Counted from the stretch's first letter, positions 35,707-46,778 are shown. The stretch is DNA of 64,000 nucleotides from Actinoalloteichus hymeniacidonis (GCF_014203365.1 NZ_JACHIS010000001.1:4526001-4590000), one strand, 5' to 3'. Made by a program: numbers and translations. The notes: generated from the letters alone by a model not told the origin.

Positions 35707-36289
35707 AGTTCTCCCTCCGTGGCGGGCAAGCTCGCCCGCTCGAGTGTCTGAGCGTACCGGTGCCCGGTACATCGCCGACACGCAAAAAGACGTGAGGTGA
35801 CGTAGCCGGGTGTTGGAACGATCCTGGTCCGACGTCAGGCCCCGGTACAGCCCGCACCCGGTGCGGTGATGCGAGCGGGAACCAGGACCACCCTGGCCGA
35901 CTCGTTTCGTCGCTGACCTGGTGTAATCGATTGCCGGACTACTTCGTGCCACAGGGGTCACGCCAGCTCGACAACACCGTCGATCCACAGCGCTGCTGCG
36001 CCCGAGACGGGCGGGAACGCCCCCATCCGGACGTCGAGCGTGCTGCCCACCCGGCTCCGCGACATCGGCCGGTTCGAGGTCGATCCCGCCGCACAGGCCG
36101 ATGAGGCCACTACCTATCGGACAACGCAGACCGGCGCCGAGCTCTCGCCGATGGCATACCGTGGCTCCACCTCGCCTACGCCCTGCGCCAGACCGCATCG
36201 GCGATCACCGTGCTGGACCACACGACGGACCGACTCCAGAACCGATCGGACTCATTCCCACCGACCCCCGATGGCGACAAGACAGCAGG
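35707..36289. other. 583-nt region between nadD and rsfS
   Basis: In mycobacteria these genes are adjacent; here 583 nt separate them. I find no frame with both a ribosome binding site and a recognisable product on either strand. A T-arm-like string near 36074 is not part of a foldable tRNA. The rsfS promoter should be here, but no clear -35/-10 pair is visible. It may hold the remnant of a lost gene. Confidence 0.4.
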
Positions 36290-36922
36290 TCAGCGACTGG
36301 AATCGACGTATAGGTCCCGCTTGGAGATGTACTGGACGACGCCGTCGGGAACCAGGTACCAGACGGGCATCCCCTCCGCCACGCGCGTGCGACACGCCGT
36401 GGACGAGATCGCCATCGCGGGCACCTCGATCAGCGTCACCGAGCCTGCCGGCAGGTGGTGGTCCGCGAGTTGATAGCCGGGCCTGGTCACTCCGACGAAG
36501 TGCGCGAGCGCGAACAGCTCGTCGGCTCGACGCCAGGACAGGATCTGCCCCAACGCGTCGGCGCCGGTGATGAAGAAGAAGTCCGTATCGGTGTAATGGG
36601 TGCGCAGATCCCGCAGGGTGTCCACGGTGAAGGTGGGCCCGTCGCGGTCGATGTCGACACGGCTGACCGAGAACCTCGGGTTGGACGCCGTCGCGATGAC
36701 CGTCATCAGATAGCGGTCCTCGGCGGCGGTGATGACCTGGCCGTCCTTCTGCCAGGGCTTTCCGGTGGGCACGAACACGACCTCGTCCAGTTCGAAGCGT
36801 GCCTGTACCTCGCTCGCGACCACCAGGTGGCCATGGTGAATCGGGTCGAAGGTGCCGCCCATCACACCCACCCGCCGACGGGCAGAACTCTCCATCGGAC
36901 TCACCGCCGTCGTCTCGGACAC
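36290..36922 (-). CDS. nadD: Nicotinate-nucleotide adenylyltransferase
   Basis: Transfers AMP from ATP to nicotinate mononucleotide to form deamido-NAD. The 210-residue protein has the nucleotidyltransferase motif [19 protein letters not shown], the substrate segment [23 protein letters not shown] and the second signature [13 protein letters not shown]. The latter usually reads ISSTxIR; the Cys is a small variation. GTG 36922 gives an N-terminal extension; ATG 36895 is the alternative. Orthologous to Rv2421c. Confidence 0.95.
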   Translation of the reverse strand: MSETTAVSPMESSARRRVGVMGGTFDPIHHGHLVVASEVQARFELDEVVFVPTGKPWQKDGQVITAAEDRYLMTVIATASNPRFSVSRVDIDRDGPTFTVDTLRDLRTHYTDTDFFFITGADALGQILSWRRADELFALAHFVGVTRPGYQLADHHLPAGSVTLIEVPAMAISSTACRTRVAEGMPVWYLVPDGVVQYISKRDLYVDSSR

Positions 36923-36968
36923 GAACGGGCAGCTTACCGGTCGGGTGGATGGGCGGCGGCCGACCAGG

Positions 36969-37193
36969 TCAGTCGACCGGTGCTACGACCTTCCCACCGA
37001 CCAACTCACGCACCAGGATGGCCTCGACCGGGCAGCTGTCCGCGGCGTCGATCACCCCATCGTGCGCGTCGATCTCCTCCGAGATCGCGCTGGCCGCAGC
37101 GCCGTCGAGCCGGAAATGCTCGGGCGCGGTGCCTGCGCACATGCCCGATCCGACGCACGCCCCCTGGTTGACGTCGATCTTCCAGCGACTCAT
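36969..37193 (-). CDS. [3Fe-4S] ferredoxin, P450 partner
   Basis: Small electron carrier, 74 residues. The ATG at 37193 has GGAGG 8 nt upstream. Cys ligands: CVGSGMC (CX5C) near the N-terminus and the later SCPVEAI, the CX5C...CP pattern of single-cluster bacterial P450 ferredoxins. It begins 14 bp after the stop of the cytochrome P450 gene, so it most likely delivers electrons to that enzyme. No ferredoxin reductase is nearby. Confidence 0.92.
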   Translation of the reverse strand: MSRWKIDVNQGACVGSGMCAGTAPEHFRLDGAAASAISEEIDAHDGVIDAADSCPVEAILVRELVGGKVVAPVD

Positions 37194-37207
37194 GACGTCG
37201 TCCTCCC

Positions 37208-38401
37208 TCACCAGCTGACCGGAAGCCTGACCAGACCCCGGACCAGCACCGGACTCTTCCATTCGAGACCATCATCCTCGACGGCGAATCGGAGCTGTGG
37301 CAGTGCCCCGAACAACGCGGTCAATCCCACCTGAAGCATCATCCCGGCCAGCGCGGCGCCAGGGCAGCGGTGTGGACCATGCCCGAAACCGAGATGCGGA
37401 CGACCGATCCGATCCGGGTCCAGATCCTCGGGTCGTTCGAAGGCGGCCGGATCCAGGTTCGCCGATCCGATGGCAGGAAGCACGGCCTCCCCCGCCCGGA
37501 TGAGGACGTCACCGAGCAGTACGTCCGACAAGGCATAACGGGCGAAGCTTGCACTTGCGCCGAGCGGCACGAAACGTGTCAGTTCCTCTACCAGGGTGGG
37601 GGCCAGACCAGGATCTGTCCGCAGGCGATCGACCAAGCCCGGCCACTGGATGAGGAGGTAGATGAAGTTCGAGAGTTGACTTGTGACGGCCTCGTTCCCC
37701 GAAGCGAGTACACCGATCCAAGTCGGGACGATCTGATCCTCGGAGATGACTCCGTTGTCGGCCGCGTCCACCAACTCTCCGAGTAGACCGACTGACGGGG
37801 TCCGCCGGTGGCGGTTGATCAGTTCGGCGAGATATTCCGCCAACCTCGCCATGCTCTCGTCGACCTCGGCTGGACTCATCGTGGTCACACTCAAGGTGGC
37901 GTCGGTCCACTCGCACAACTGTTTGCGGTCCTCGGTCGCCATCCCGAGAAGTTCGAAGGTCACCTCGGCTGCCAAGGGGATGGCGAAGTCGTGGACCACG
38001 TCGGCAGGCGGACCGGTGTGCACCATCTCAGCGATAAGCGAGTCAGCTACTGACCGCGCCGTCGGGCGCAGCTCCTCGATCCGGCGCGTATTCAAGGACC
38101 GCATCACAATCCGCCTACGCGGAGTGTGTTCCGGTGGGTCCAGGGATAGCAGGCCGCCCTGGATCACGTCCTCACTCATCCTCGGCTCGTCCCGGCCGGT
38201 GGAGGCGGCACGGCTGAACCTGGGATCGGACAACACCGTCCGAACGTCCTGGTAGCTGGTAGCGAGCCAGGCGTCCTCTCCGTAGGGCATCCGGACTCTC
38301 ACCACCGGCTCGGTGGAGCGCAAGGCCGCATATGTCGGATCAAGCTCTAAGCGGTCGACCGACCCGAAGGGATAGCTCCTCGGTTCGCCTGCTGTGACCA
38401 T
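37208..38401 (-). CDS. Cytochrome P450
   Basis: Soluble bacterial class I monooxygenase of 397 residues, CYP107-like in size and style; substrate unknown. GGAG lies 8 nt before the ATG. Motifs: C-helix DPPEHTPRRR, I-helix SGNEAVT (234-240), K-helix ExxR (273-276), and the heme loop FGHGPHRCPG with Cys346. The I-helix position normally held by Thr is Ala238, as in P450eryF, so proton delivery may depend on the substrate. Paired with the ferredoxin; no biosynthetic cluster surrounds it. Confidence 0.93.
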   Translation of the reverse strand: MVTAGEPRSYPFGSVDRLELDPTYAALRSTEPVVRVRMPYGEDAWLATSYQDVRTVLSDPRFSRAASTGRDEPRMSEDVIQGGLLSLDPPEHTPRRRIVMRSLNTRRIEELRPTARSVADSLIAEMVHTGPPADVVHDFAIPLAAEVTFELLGMATEDRKQLCEWTDATLSVTTMSPAEVDESMARLAEYLAELINRHRRTPSVGLLGELVDAADNGVISEDQIVPTWIGVLASGNEAVTSQLSNFIYLLIQWPGLVDRLRTDPGLAPTLVEELTRFVPLGASASFARYALSDVLLGDVLIRAGEAVLPAIGSANLDPAAFERPEDLDPDRIGRPHLGFGHGPHRCPGAALAGMMLQVGLTALFGALPQLRFAVEDDGLEWKSPVLVRGLVRLPVSW

Positions 38402-38564
38402 CCAGTCGTCTCCTCATCGGCGGCTTCCGAGATGGAAGATCCACACAGAGAGTAAGAATACGACTACCCAAAGTCAACGAGGGTGGTGAGCGGTGCGCTC
38501 ACACGCATGACGGTATGCCGGGCGGGGTAGCGAGCCGCCGCCCGGAAACCGATCGAGAAAAAGA

Positions 38565-39929
38565 TCACGACCTCGGGCGTACCTGTCCCTCGCCCCAGAT
38601 GACCCACTTGGTGGAGGTCAGTTCCGGCAGGCCCATCGGTCCCCTGGCGTGCAACTTCTGCGTCGAGATACCGATCTCGGCGCCCATGCCCAGTTCGGCG
38701 CCATCGGTGAAGCCGGTCGAGGCGTTGACCACGACCGCCGCAGCATCGACCCGGGCGACGAACCGCTTCGCGACCCGCAGGTCGGTGGTGAGCACGGCCT
38801 CGGTGTGCCCCGAACCGTGTCGCCCGATGTGATCGATGGCGTCCTCGAGGGAGTCGACCACCTTCACCGCAAGGTCCATCGACAGGTACTCGGTGTCCCA
38901 GTCCGCCTCGGTGGCAGGCACCGACTCCGGCAGCAGCGCTGCGGCGGTGGCGTCGGCATGGAGCAGCACCTCGGCGGCCCGCAGCTCCGAGCCCATCCTC
39001 GGCAGGAAGGTCTCCGCGACGGAGCGATGCACCAGCAGGGTCTCGGCGGCGTTGCACACGCTGGGGCGGCGGGTCTTGGAGTTGAGCACGATGCGAACTG
39101 CCCGATCGAGGTCGGCGGACTCGTCCACGTACACATGGCAGTTGCCCACCCCGGTCTCCACGGTGGGAACGGTGGCCTGCTCGACGACGGCGTTGATGAG
39201 ACCGGCGCCGCCACGGGGGATGACCAGGTCCACCAGACCGCGCGCGGTGATCAGGTGCCGAACCGAGGCTCGATCGTGGCAGGGCAGCAGCTGCACCGCG
39301 TCGACCGGCAGCTCCCGAGCCGCCAGGACATCACGCAGAATCCCGACGAGCGCGGTGTTGGACCGCTCGGCGGAGGACGACCCACGCAGCAACACCGCAT
39401 TGCCGGACTTCAGCGAGAGCCCGGCGGCGTCCACCGTCACGTTGGGCCTGCCTTCGTAGACCATGCCGAGCACACCGAGCGGCACCCGCAGTTGCCGCAG
39501 TTCCAGCCCGTTGGCCAAGGCGCCGCCCCGCACCACCTCGCCGATCGGATCAGGCAGCTCGGCGATGGCCCGCAACCCCTCGGCCACCGCAGCGATGCGC
39601 TCCGGAGTCAGGGTCAGGCGGTCGACCAGATTCGCGGCCATATCGGCCTTGTGCGCGATCGCCCGATCGGCCTCGTTGGCCTCGACGATCTCCGGGGTGC
39701 GTTCGAGCAGTGCCTCGGCCATGGCGACAAGAGCGGAGTCCTTCTCGCCCCGCGTCAACAACGCGGTGTCCGCAGCGGCCGAACGAGCCCGTCGCGCGGC
39801 ATCGAGCACCTCGATCCGCAGTGCCTCGCCTGCCAACGGGTCGGCGGGAGAATCGACGGCGGCACCCGGGGTGTGCCTGCCTTCGGTGTCGGGGTTCTCC
39901 ACGGCCTCATCCATCGTCGTGCTGGTCAT
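38565..39929 (-). CDS. proA: Gamma-glutamyl phosphate reductase
   Basis: Second enzyme of proline synthesis: NADPH-dependent reduction of glutamyl 5-phosphate to the semialdehyde. The ATG at 39929 starts [13 protein letters not shown]; a second Met five codons on is possible, and the frame is open to 40019. Motifs: [28 protein letters not shown], the catalytic Cys in [12 protein letters not shown], and [20 protein letters not shown]. 454 residues, with an extra N-terminal tail of about 25 residues. proB lies 4 kb away, past the helicase and DUF7937 genes. Confidence 0.95.
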   Translation of the reverse strand: MTSTTMDEAVENPDTEGRHTPGAAVDSPADPLAGEALRIEVLDAARRARSAAADTALLTRGEKDSALVAMAEALLERTPEIVEANEADRAIAHKADMAANLVDRLTLTPERIAAVAEGLRAIAELPDPIGEVVRGGALANGLELRQLRVPLGVLGMVYEGRPNVTVDAAGLSLKSGNAVLLRGSSSAERSNTALVGILRDVLAARELPVDAVQLLPCHDRASVRHLITARGLVDLVIPRGGAGLINAVVEQATVPTVETGVGNCHVYVDESADLDRAVRIVLNSKTRRPSVCNAAETLLVHRSVAETFLPRMGSELRAAEVLLHADATAAALLPESVPATEADWDTEYLSMDLAVKVVDSLEDAIDHIGRHGSGHTEAVLTTDLRVAKRFVARVDAAAVVVNASTGFTDGAELGMGAEIGISTQKLHARGPMGLPELTSTKWVIWGEGQVRPRS

Positions 39930-40007
39930 CTGCCCAGCGTAGAGGCTTTCCGCCACCGGCATCGACTGAGTTCCCACCCGGTGCGATGTCCCCGTGCGGC
40001 CTGAGGT

Positions 40008-42128
40008 ATGCCTGAGCATGTGGACGAGCAGGGGTTGCGAGAACTGGCCGAGGAGCGACTGCGCGCGCTGGCAGGCCCGCAGGCACGACTACGTGCGGAC
40101 CAATGGGCGGCCATCAGTGCGTTGGTGATCGACCGCAGGCGGGCGCTCGTGGTGCAACGAACGGGCTGGGGCAAGTCCGCCGTCTATTTCGTCGCGACCG
40201 CGTTGTTGCGCGAGCTGGGCGAGGGCCCGACGATCATCGTCTCGCCGCTGTTGGCCCTGATGCGCAACCAGGTAGAGGCCGCAGCAGCCGCAGGCGTGCA
40301 CGCGGCCACGATCAACTCGGCGAACGCCACCGAATGGGAGCAGGTCCAGGACGCCGTGGCCTCCGGCGAGGTCGACGTTCTGCTGGTCAGCCCGGAGCGG
40401 CTGAACAACCCGGATTTCCGCGACACCGTCCTTCCCGCGCTGACCGAGAGCGCCGGTCTGCTCGTGGTGGACGAGGCACACTGCGTCTCCGACTGGGGGC
40501 ACGATTTCCGTCCCGATTACCGCAGGCTCCGGACCCTGCTCACCGAGCTGCCCCCCGGTGTCCCGGTGCTGGCGACCACGGCCACCGCCAACGATCGCGT
40601 GGTGCACGACGTCACCGAACAACTCGGCCTTGGTCAACCGGAAGCGCAGACCCTGGTGCTGCGTGGACCGTTGGACCGGGAGAGCCTCCATCTAGGTGTC
40701 CTCCGGCTGCCGACGGCCCAGGCTCGGCTCGGCTGGCTCGCCGAGAATCTCCCGAATCTCACCGGATCGGGGATCGTCTACACCTTGACCGTCGCCACCG
40801 CGGAGGAGGTCGCGGGCTATCTGCGCGACCGAGGCCACGAGGTGGTCGCCTATACCGGTCGCACCGAGGCAGCCGAGCGGGAGCAGATCGAGGCCGATCT
40901 ACTGGCGAACCGGGTCAAGGCCGTGATCGCGACCTCGGCGTTGGGGATGGGCTTCGACAAGTCCGACCTCGGATTCGTCCTCCACCTGGGAGCTCCGTCC
41001 TCGCCGATCTCCTACTACCAGCAGATCGGCCGAGCGGGACGTGGTGTCGAGCGGGCCGACGTCCTGCTGCTGCCCGGCAGGGAGGACGCCGACATCTGGC
41101 GCTACTTCGCCTCGTTGGCCTTCCCCCCGGAGCCGGTGGTCACCCAGGTGCTCGCGGCGTTGAACGGCGCGGACCGACCGTTGTCCACCTCGGCGTTGGA
41201 GCCTCGAGTCGAGCTGTCCCGCAATCGACTCGAGGTCGTGCTCAAGGTGCTCGACGTCGACGGGGCGGTACGTCGGGTGCGCGGAGGCTGGGAGGGCACC
41301 GGGGAGGCCTGGTCCTACGATGCCGCGCGGTATCAACGGATCGAGCAGGCCAGGCAGTCGGAACAACAGGCCATGCTCACCTACCTGGACACCTCCGGAT
41401 GTCGGATGGAGTTCCTGCGCACCCAACTCGACGACCCGCAGTCGGCGCCCTGCGGACGCTGTGACAACTGCACCGGAACGAACTGGTCCAACGAGGTGTC
41501 GACAGCCGAGCAGGAAGCGGCGGGCGAGCGGCTGCGCAGGCCGGGTGTCGAGGTGGGCACCCGTAAGCAGTGGCCCACCGGACTGGCCACCATGGGTATC
41601 GAGGCCACGGGTCGGATCGATGCCGGTCATGCAGCGGAACCGGGTCGGGCGCTCGGGCGACTCACCGATATCGGGTGGGGAAACCGACTGCGTGAGCTGT
41701 TGGCCTCCGATGCGTCGGATCAAGCGGCGCCCGAGGACATCGTGACCGCCTGCGTGACGGTCCTCGCCGCGTGGGATTGGCGGCAACGACCGGTGGGAAT
41801 CGTCGCCGTCGGCTCCCGCAGGCGGACGAGATTGATCCGCAGCCTCGCGGAGCGCATCGGTGCGCTGGGCAGGCTCCCGGTGCTCGGTGAGGTCGCCGTG
41901 CTCGGCGATGCACCGCACCGCGCGAACAGCGCCCAGCGGGTTGCGGCGCTGTGGAACGCCTTCGAGATCCGGGAACCGCTCGCCGGTCGACTGGCCGGTG
42001 TCGAGGGCCCGGTCCTGCTGATCGACGACCACGTCGACAGCGGTTGGACGATGACCATCGTGGCGAAGGCACTTCGGCAAGCAGGAGTGCCCGCCGTCCT
42101 GCCCTTCGCCTTGGCGGTCACGAACTGA
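40008..42128 (+). CDS. RecQ-family DNA helicase with phosphoribosyltransferase-like C-terminus
   Basis: A 706-residue superfamily 2 helicase. Walker A is [10 protein letters not shown], motif [20 protein letters not shown] (the RecQ aromatic-rich extension), motif [11 protein letters not shown], then the RecQ zinc-binding set (CRMEF, then CGRCDNC). The last 170 residues replace RQC/HRDC domains and end in [20 protein letters not shown] at about 670-690, which matches the PRPP-binding loop of type I phosphoribosyltransferases and ComFC. The ribosome binding site GAGG lies only 1 nt from the ATG, so the GTG at 40020 may be used. Convergent, overlapping the next gene by 11 nt. Confidence 0.85.
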   Translation: MPEHVDEQGLRELAEERLRALAGPQARLRADQWAAISALVIDRRRALVVQRTGWGKSAVYFVATALLRELGEGPTIIVSPLLALMRNQVEAAAAAGVHAATINSANATEWEQVQDAVASGEVDVLLVSPERLNNPDFRDTVLPALTESAGLLVVDEAHCVSDWGHDFRPDYRRLRTLLTELPPGVPVLATTATANDRVVHDVTEQLGLGQPEAQTLVLRGPLDRESLHLGVLRLPTAQARLGWLAENLPNLTGSGIVYTLTVATAEEVAGYLRDRGHEVVAYTGRTEAAEREQIEADLLANRVKAVIATSALGMGFDKSDLGFVLHLGAPSSPISYYQQIGRAGRGVERADVLLLPGREDADIWRYFASLAFPPEPVVTQVLAALNGADRPLSTSALEPRVELSRNRLEVVLKVLDVDGAVRRVRGGWEGTGEAWSYDAARYQRIEQARQSEQQAMLTYLDTSGCRMEFLRTQLDDPQSAPCGRCDNCTGTNWSNEVSTAEQEAAGERLRRPGVEVGTRKQWPTGLATMGIEATGRIDAGHAAEPGRALGRLTDIGWGNRLRELLASDASDQAAPEDIVTACVTVLAAWDWRQRPVGIVAVGSRRRTRLIRSLAERIGALGRLPVLGEVAVLGDAPHRANSAQRVAALWNAFEIREPLAGRLAGVEGPVLLIDDHVDSGWTMTIVAKALRQAGVPAVLPFALAVTN

Positions 42129-43956
42129 CCCCCGCCTGCTTCTGCCTCCCGTCCGAGGCGGCCCGTCCGTCCGAGACCGAGTCGTCGGTACCGGCAGGCG
42201 CCTGCTGGGTCTCGACGGCCGGTTCCGACTCGGCAGCCGGTTCCGACTCGGCAGCCGCATTCGACGCAGCAGTCGAGACGCCGGAATCGCCCGGGTTGAT
42301 AGCGGTCTCGGGACTCGGAGTCGGCTGTTCTGCCCCGGTGGCCGCCGCGAACGAGATCCGCTGTCGGAGTGGGTCCGCGACCGCCGGATCAGGAGTTCCG
42401 GGCCCGAAGCCGGGTTCCTGATCGGAGGCGGGCTCGGGCACCGAGTCCGCCACGATCCGGATCGGACCCGTCTGCGGCGCGCCCGGGTCGCCGGATGGCG
42501 TCGGCCCCGGGTAGGTGTGGGGGCGGGCGAGAGCACCGCGAACCGACGACGGAACGGTGAGCGCGATAACCACCAGTGCGGGTAGCCCGAACGTCGAGCT
42601 GATCAACAGCGGGTCGGCGACGACGATCCCCGGCACGCCGCTCTCGGCGACCATCGCCCGGACGACGATGCCCACCACACCGAACATCAGGAACACCGAG
42701 GCGGTGGTCACCGCAATCGGCCGACCACGCCCGGGGTCACGCCGAAGCACGGCCCGAGCGGTGAGCGAGCCGACGACCAGGGCTGCCGAGAAGATCAACA
42801 TCATCACCCGGACACCGCGATCCTCGGTCGCATCGAAGAGCGTGATCAGCAGGTGGATGAAGCCCGCCACTCCCGTTGCGGCGATGAGTTCCAGCGCCCG
42901 ACCCGCCGTGCTCAGCCAGCCGAGGTGATCCGGCAGCCGGTTCATCGTGCGCAGCACTCCGGGTGCGGCCACGAACACGGCTGCCGCAGGCCAGAAGACC
43001 AGGCCGCTCAAGGGCCGGTAGATCGACTCCACAGCGGGCGTGAACACCATCGTGATGAGCAGGACCGCACCCAGCCAGATGACCACCCGCCGCCAGCCGG
43101 GGTCGCCCAACACGATGCCGACGAACGGCGGCACCGTGAACACGACCATCGACAGGACCAGCGAAGCCATTCCCAGCAGGGTGACCGGTGCGAATTCGCC
43201 AGCCCGGTCGATCATCCCGAGCACGGTGCTCAGCAACAAGCACAGCACTGTCAGCGCGGCGACCGTCACCGAGGAGATCCGGCAGGCCTCATCCAGGCCT
43301 CGGCGCACCCAGAACAGCTCCCACGCCCTCGGCGACAACGCGAGGACCGCACCAGCCAGGCCGATACCGAGGCCGGAACCGAACCCACCCTCGATACCTG
43401 CGGCAGCCGCGTCCAATCCGCCGCTGTCGAGCGCCACGCCGTGATCGGCCGCTCGGCCCCCGACGATGTCCAGCACCAGAGTGGTGATCACCACCGTGAG
43501 ATACGGGAGCACCAACAGCAGCCGGATCAGCCATGCGCGAAAGGGATCCGGTGGCCGAGATAGCGCACCGGAGCGGACGATGTAGGGCGCCGAGACCGCG
43601 AGCAGCACCAACACCGCCGTCAGTACCACGGGAACCCGATCGGCACCGAACCCGGACCCGTCCCAGGGCGATGCGAGCGACAACACGACGAGAAGCAGCG
43701 CCACGCCGTCACGCAGGTAGTCCGAGACAGAGATCCGTCCCGGTTGCGTGGCTGCGGCGACGGGCGGTCTAACAGGCGGCTGTCCGAGATTTCCAGCCGG
43801 CGCGCCGATATTCGCTCCGACACCCGCAGGGGTTCCCGATTCCGTTGCGGCAGACGCCCCGGCGGCAGCCGGAACGAAGTGAGGTCGTGCCGCCACGCAA
43901 TGGGAGCAGGCACTCGCGCCCCCCGTAGCGCTCCCGCAGCTCTCACACGTTTTCAC
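42118..43956 (-). CDS. Zinc-ribbon, multi-pass membrane protein (DUF7937-like)
   Basis: A 612-residue membrane protein of unknown function. GTG start at 43956 with GAGGAG 5 nt upstream. An N-terminal zinc ribbon (CESCGSATGGASACSHC) is followed by a Pro/Ala linker, about ten to twelve transmembrane helices from residue 85 to 440, and a disordered acidic Pro/Ser/Glu tail of about 130 residues containing a short ESEPAA repeat. The cytosolic ribbon plus helix bundle recalls DUF7937 proteins of actinobacteria. Its 3' end overlaps the convergent helicase gene. Confidence 0.8.
   Translation of the reverse strand: MKTCESCGSATGGASACSHCVAARPHFVPAAAGASAATESGTPAGVGANIGAPAGNLGQPPVRPPVAAATQPGRISVSDYLRDGVALLLVVLSLASPWDGSGFGADRVPVVLTAVLVLLAVSAPYIVRSGALSRPPDPFRAWLIRLLLVLPYLTVVITTLVLDIVGGRAADHGVALDSGGLDAAAAGIEGGFGSGLGIGLAGAVLALSPRAWELFWVRRGLDEACRISSVTVAALTVLCLLLSTVLGMIDRAGEFAPVTLLGMASLVLSMVVFTVPPFVGIVLGDPGWRRVVIWLGAVLLITMVFTPAVESIYRPLSGLVFWPAAAVFVAAPGVLRTMNRLPDHLGWLSTAGRALELIAATGVAGFIHLLITLFDATEDRGVRVMMLIFSAALVVGSLTARAVLRRDPGRGRPIAVTTASVFLMFGVVGIVVRAMVAESGVPGIVVADPLLISSTFGLPALVVIALTVPSSVRGALARPHTYPGPTPSGDPGAPQTGPIRIVADSVPEPASDQEPGFGPGTPDPAVADPLRQRISFAAATGAEQPTPSPETAINPGDSGVSTAASNAAAESEPAAESEPAVETQQAPAGTDDSVSDGRAASDGRQKQAGVSS
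42221..42256. repeat. Tandem 18-bp repeat in coding sequence
   Basis: Two perfect copies of ggttccgactcggcagcc, encoding the duplicated ESEPAA unit in the disordered tail of the DUF7937-like protein. Copy number may vary between strains. Confidence 0.85.
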
Positions 43957-44142
43957 CGGGTCTCCTCACCGCTGGAAAACATCGAGACGCGCGTCTGCTC
44001 TCGCCAGAGAGATGGCAGAGCTCGCCAGCGTCGATACCACATCGCATTGTTGCGGTAGCCGCGCTTCCCGTTCCGCGCGGGATGCTGCTCCCCGACGGGT
44101 CTGTCCGTCGCCGGAGGATCACGAATCAGCGCGCAGGCCCGA

Positions 44143-45279
44143 TCACTGCAACACCACGAGGTCGTCCGCGTGCACGATCTCCCGGCGGAACTCGGCGGGC
44201 AGCTCATGGGTGGATCGTCCGATCAGCTCCGGCAGCTCGGAGGCGTCGTAGCCGACCACCCCTCGGGCCACCACCCGATCGCTCCGGTCTACCAACTCAA
44301 CGACGTCACCCGCGTGGAAATCGCTGGTCGTGTCAAGGATTCCGGCTGCCAGCAACGAACGACGTCGCTGTGTCACCGCCTGCACCGCGCCATCGTCCAA
44401 TCGAACCCGACCCTTGGCGCCCGCCGCATATCCGAGCCAGAACCGCCGGGCCGACAATCGAGCCCCGGTGACGGCGAAAGCCGTACCGACATCGGCCTGA
44501 TCGAGCGCACGCGCGGCATCATCGGCACCGGCCAACAACACCGGGATACCCGCTGAGGACGCCAGCTTGGCGGCGGCCAGTTTCGAGGCCATTCCGCCGG
44601 TACCGAGCCCATCTACCCGACCGTCGCCCGCCTGTACCTGCACGAGGTCCTCGGGTCCCCGGACCTCGGTGATCCGGGTGGCACCGCCGTGTCGCGGGTC
44701 GCCGTCGTACAGGGCGTCGACATCGGAGAGCAGGACCAACGCATCGGCGCCGACCAGGTGCGCGACCAACGCGGCCAGGCGATCGTTGTCACCGAATCGG
44801 ATCTCGTCGGTGGCCACCGTGTCGTTCTCGTTCACCACCGGCACCGCCCGCAGGGCGAGCAGCCGTTCGAAGGTTCGCTGGGCATTGCGGTAGTGCGCCC
44901 GACGGATGACGTCGTCGGCGGTGAGCAGCACCTGGCCGACGACCCGCTGATGGCGTCCGAAGGAGGTCGCGTAGGCGTGTGCCAGCGCGAGCTGTCCCAC
45001 GCCTGCCGCCGCCTGCTGGGTCGCCAGATCCTTCGGCCGACGAGCCAAGGCCAAGGGGGCGAGCCCCGCCGCGATGGCACCGGAGGAGACCAAGACGAGT
45101 TGACCACCACGCGCGCAACGGTCGGCCACCACGTCGACCAGGGCATCCAGCCGAGCACGGTCCAGGCCGCCGTGGGCGGTGGTCAGCGAGGAGGAACCGA
45201 CTTTGACGACGAGCCTGCGTGCCGTACCGACTCGCTGACGCGTCTCGGACCGTGCAGTGGCAGGCTCGTTCACCGTCAT
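44143..45279 (-). CDS. proB: Glutamate 5-kinase
   Basis: First enzyme of proline synthesis. The 378-residue protein has the amino-acid kinase domain ([54 protein letters not shown]) and a C-terminal PUA domain from about 285. The ATG overlaps the obg stop by 4 nt (ATGA), so translation is coupled. The obg-proB pairing is general in actinobacteria (Rv2440c-Rv2439c). Likely feedback-inhibited by proline, as for the family. Confidence 0.96.
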   Translation of the reverse strand: MTVNEPATARSETRQRVGTARRLVVKVGSSSLTTAHGGLDRARLDALVDVVADRCARGGQLVLVSSGAIAAGLAPLALARRPKDLATQQAAAGVGQLALAHAYATSFGRHQRVVGQVLLTADDVIRRAHYRNAQRTFERLLALRAVPVVNENDTVATDEIRFGDNDRLAALVAHLVGADALVLLSDVDALYDGDPRHGGATRITEVRGPEDLVQVQAGDGRVDGLGTGGMASKLAAAKLASSAGIPVLLAGADDAARALDQADVGTAFAVTGARLSARRFWLGYAAGAKGRVRLDDGAVQAVTQRRRSLLAAGILDTTSDFHAGDVVELVDRSDRVVARGVVGYDASELPELIGRSTHELPAEFRREIVHADDLVVLQ

Positions 45280-46718
45280 CCCGCTGTGTCCTCCACGTCG
45301 AGACCTCGTCGGATGCGCGAGGCCGCTTTACGGTCCTTCGCAGGCACGCGGTCGTTGCGCTCCAGCCTTCGGTCGGTTCCTCGGCCGGTCATCGACACCG
45401 CCACGCCCGCAGGGGTTGACGGCTCCCAGTCGAAGGTCAGACCGCCGAGGGTCACCGAGGCGCCGGGCTCGGCGCCCAGCGCGGCCAGCTTGTCCTCGAC
45501 ACCCAGTCGGGCGAGCCGGTCGGAGAGGTAGCCGACTGCCTCGTCGTTGTTGAAGTCGGTCTGGCGCACCCATCGTTCGGGCCGCTCGCCGCTGACGATG
45601 AAGGCACCGGGCTCAGCCGGGTTCGGTGCGACCGAGAAGCCGCTGTCGTCGACCGCCTTCGGACGCAGCACCAGTCTGGTGGGCTCCTGTGCGGGCTGGG
45701 CAGCGCGGTACTCGCTCACCACGCGTCCCAGCGCGAAGTTCAGCTCCCGCAATCCTTCCCTGGTCGCGGTGGAGATCGGGAAGACCTCCAGGCCACGTTC
45801 CTCCAGGTCGGGGCGAACCATGTCGGCCAGTTCCCTGGCCTCCAGGATGTCGATCTTGTTCAGCACCACGATCCTGGGTCTGCCTGCGAGATCGCCACCC
45901 AAAGACGGCGTGTAGCGGGCGAGCTCCTCCTCCAACGCCTCCAGGTCGGAGACCGGATCGCGGCCGGGTTCCTCCGTGGCGCAATCCAGGACGTGGACCA
46001 ACAGCGCGCAGCGCTCGATGTGCCGCAGGAAGTCGAGCCCCAGGCCCTTGCCCTCGCTCGCGCCAGGAATCAGACCCGGCACGTCGGCCATGGTGAAGAC
46101 CGTCTCACCAGCGGTGATGACACCCAGATTGGGTACCAGCGTGGTGAACGGATAGTCGGCGATCTTGGGCCGCGCGGCGGAGAGCACCGCGATCAGCGAG
46201 GACTTGCCCGCCGAGGGGAAGCCCAGTAGGCCGACATCGGCGACCGACTTCAGCTCCAGAACGAGCTCGGCCTCCTCGCCGGGCTCACCGAGCAACGCGA
46301 AGCCGGGCGCCTTGCGCGCCTTGGATGCCAAGGAGGCATTGCCCAGGCCGCCACGACCGCCCTGCGCGGCGACGAGCCTGGTGCCGTGCCCCGTGAGATC
46401 GGCGAGGATATTGCCGTCGGGATCGGTGACCACCGTGCCGTCGGGAACCTTCAGCTCCAGGTCGACGCCGGTGGCGCCATCCCGGTTGTTGCCCTGGCCC
46501 TGCTTGCCGTTGGTGGCGCTGGCGTTCGGGTGGTAGTGGAAGTCCAACAGCGTGTGCACGTTGGAGTCCACGACGAGGATGACGTCGCCGCCTCGGCCAC
46601 CGTTGCCGCCGTCCGGGCCGCCCAGCGGCTTGAACTTCTCCCGGTGTACGGAGGCACAGCCGTTTCCGCCGTTGCCTGCGGCCACATGAATCGCCACTCG
46701 GTCGACGAAACGCGACAC
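45276..46718 (-). CDS. obg: GTPase Obg/CgtA
   Basis: Essential ribosome-assembly and stress GTPase. The 480 residues comprise the Gly-rich Obg fold (residues 1-159; [25 protein letters not shown]), the G domain with GFPSAGKSS, the switch [25 protein letters not shown] and NKIDIL, and a C-terminal OCT domain typical of high-GC Gram positives, with a basic tail of about 45 residues. A strong hairpin separates it from rpmA, so part of its transcription is probably independent. Confidence 0.97.
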   Translation of the reverse strand: MSRFVDRVAIHVAAGNGGNGCASVHREKFKPLGGPDGGNGGRGGDVILVVDSNVHTLLDFHYHPNASATNGKQGQGNNRDGATGVDLELKVPDGTVVTDPDGNILADLTGHGTRLVAAQGGRGGLGNASLASKARKAPGFALLGEPGEEAELVLELKSVADVGLLGFPSAGKSSLIAVLSAARPKIADYPFTTLVPNLGVITAGETVFTMADVPGLIPGASEGKGLGLDFLRHIERCALLVHVLDCATEEPGRDPVSDLEALEEELARYTPSLGGDLAGRPRIVVLNKIDILEARELADMVRPDLEERGLEVFPISTATREGLRELNFALGRVVSEYRAAQPAQEPTRLVLRPKAVDDSGFSVAPNPAEPGAFIVSGERPERWVRQTDFNNDEAVGYLSDRLARLGVEDKLAALGAEPGASVTLGGLTFDWEPSTPAGVAVSMTGRGTDRRLERNDRVPAKDRKAASRIRRGLDVEDTAG

Positions 46719-46778
46719 GGCGGTACTTCCTCTCTCACTGTCCGGCTCCGGTGGTCACCGGCTCGGAACCGACACAAG

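Noticed and set aside
36060-36100. tRNA T-arm-like string GGTTCGAGGTC
   Set aside because: No acceptor, D or anticodon stem can be folded around it at correct distances.
38649-40004. Long plus-strand open frame antisense to proA
   Set aside because: No recognisable protein and a shadow-type residue bias; proA is unambiguous.
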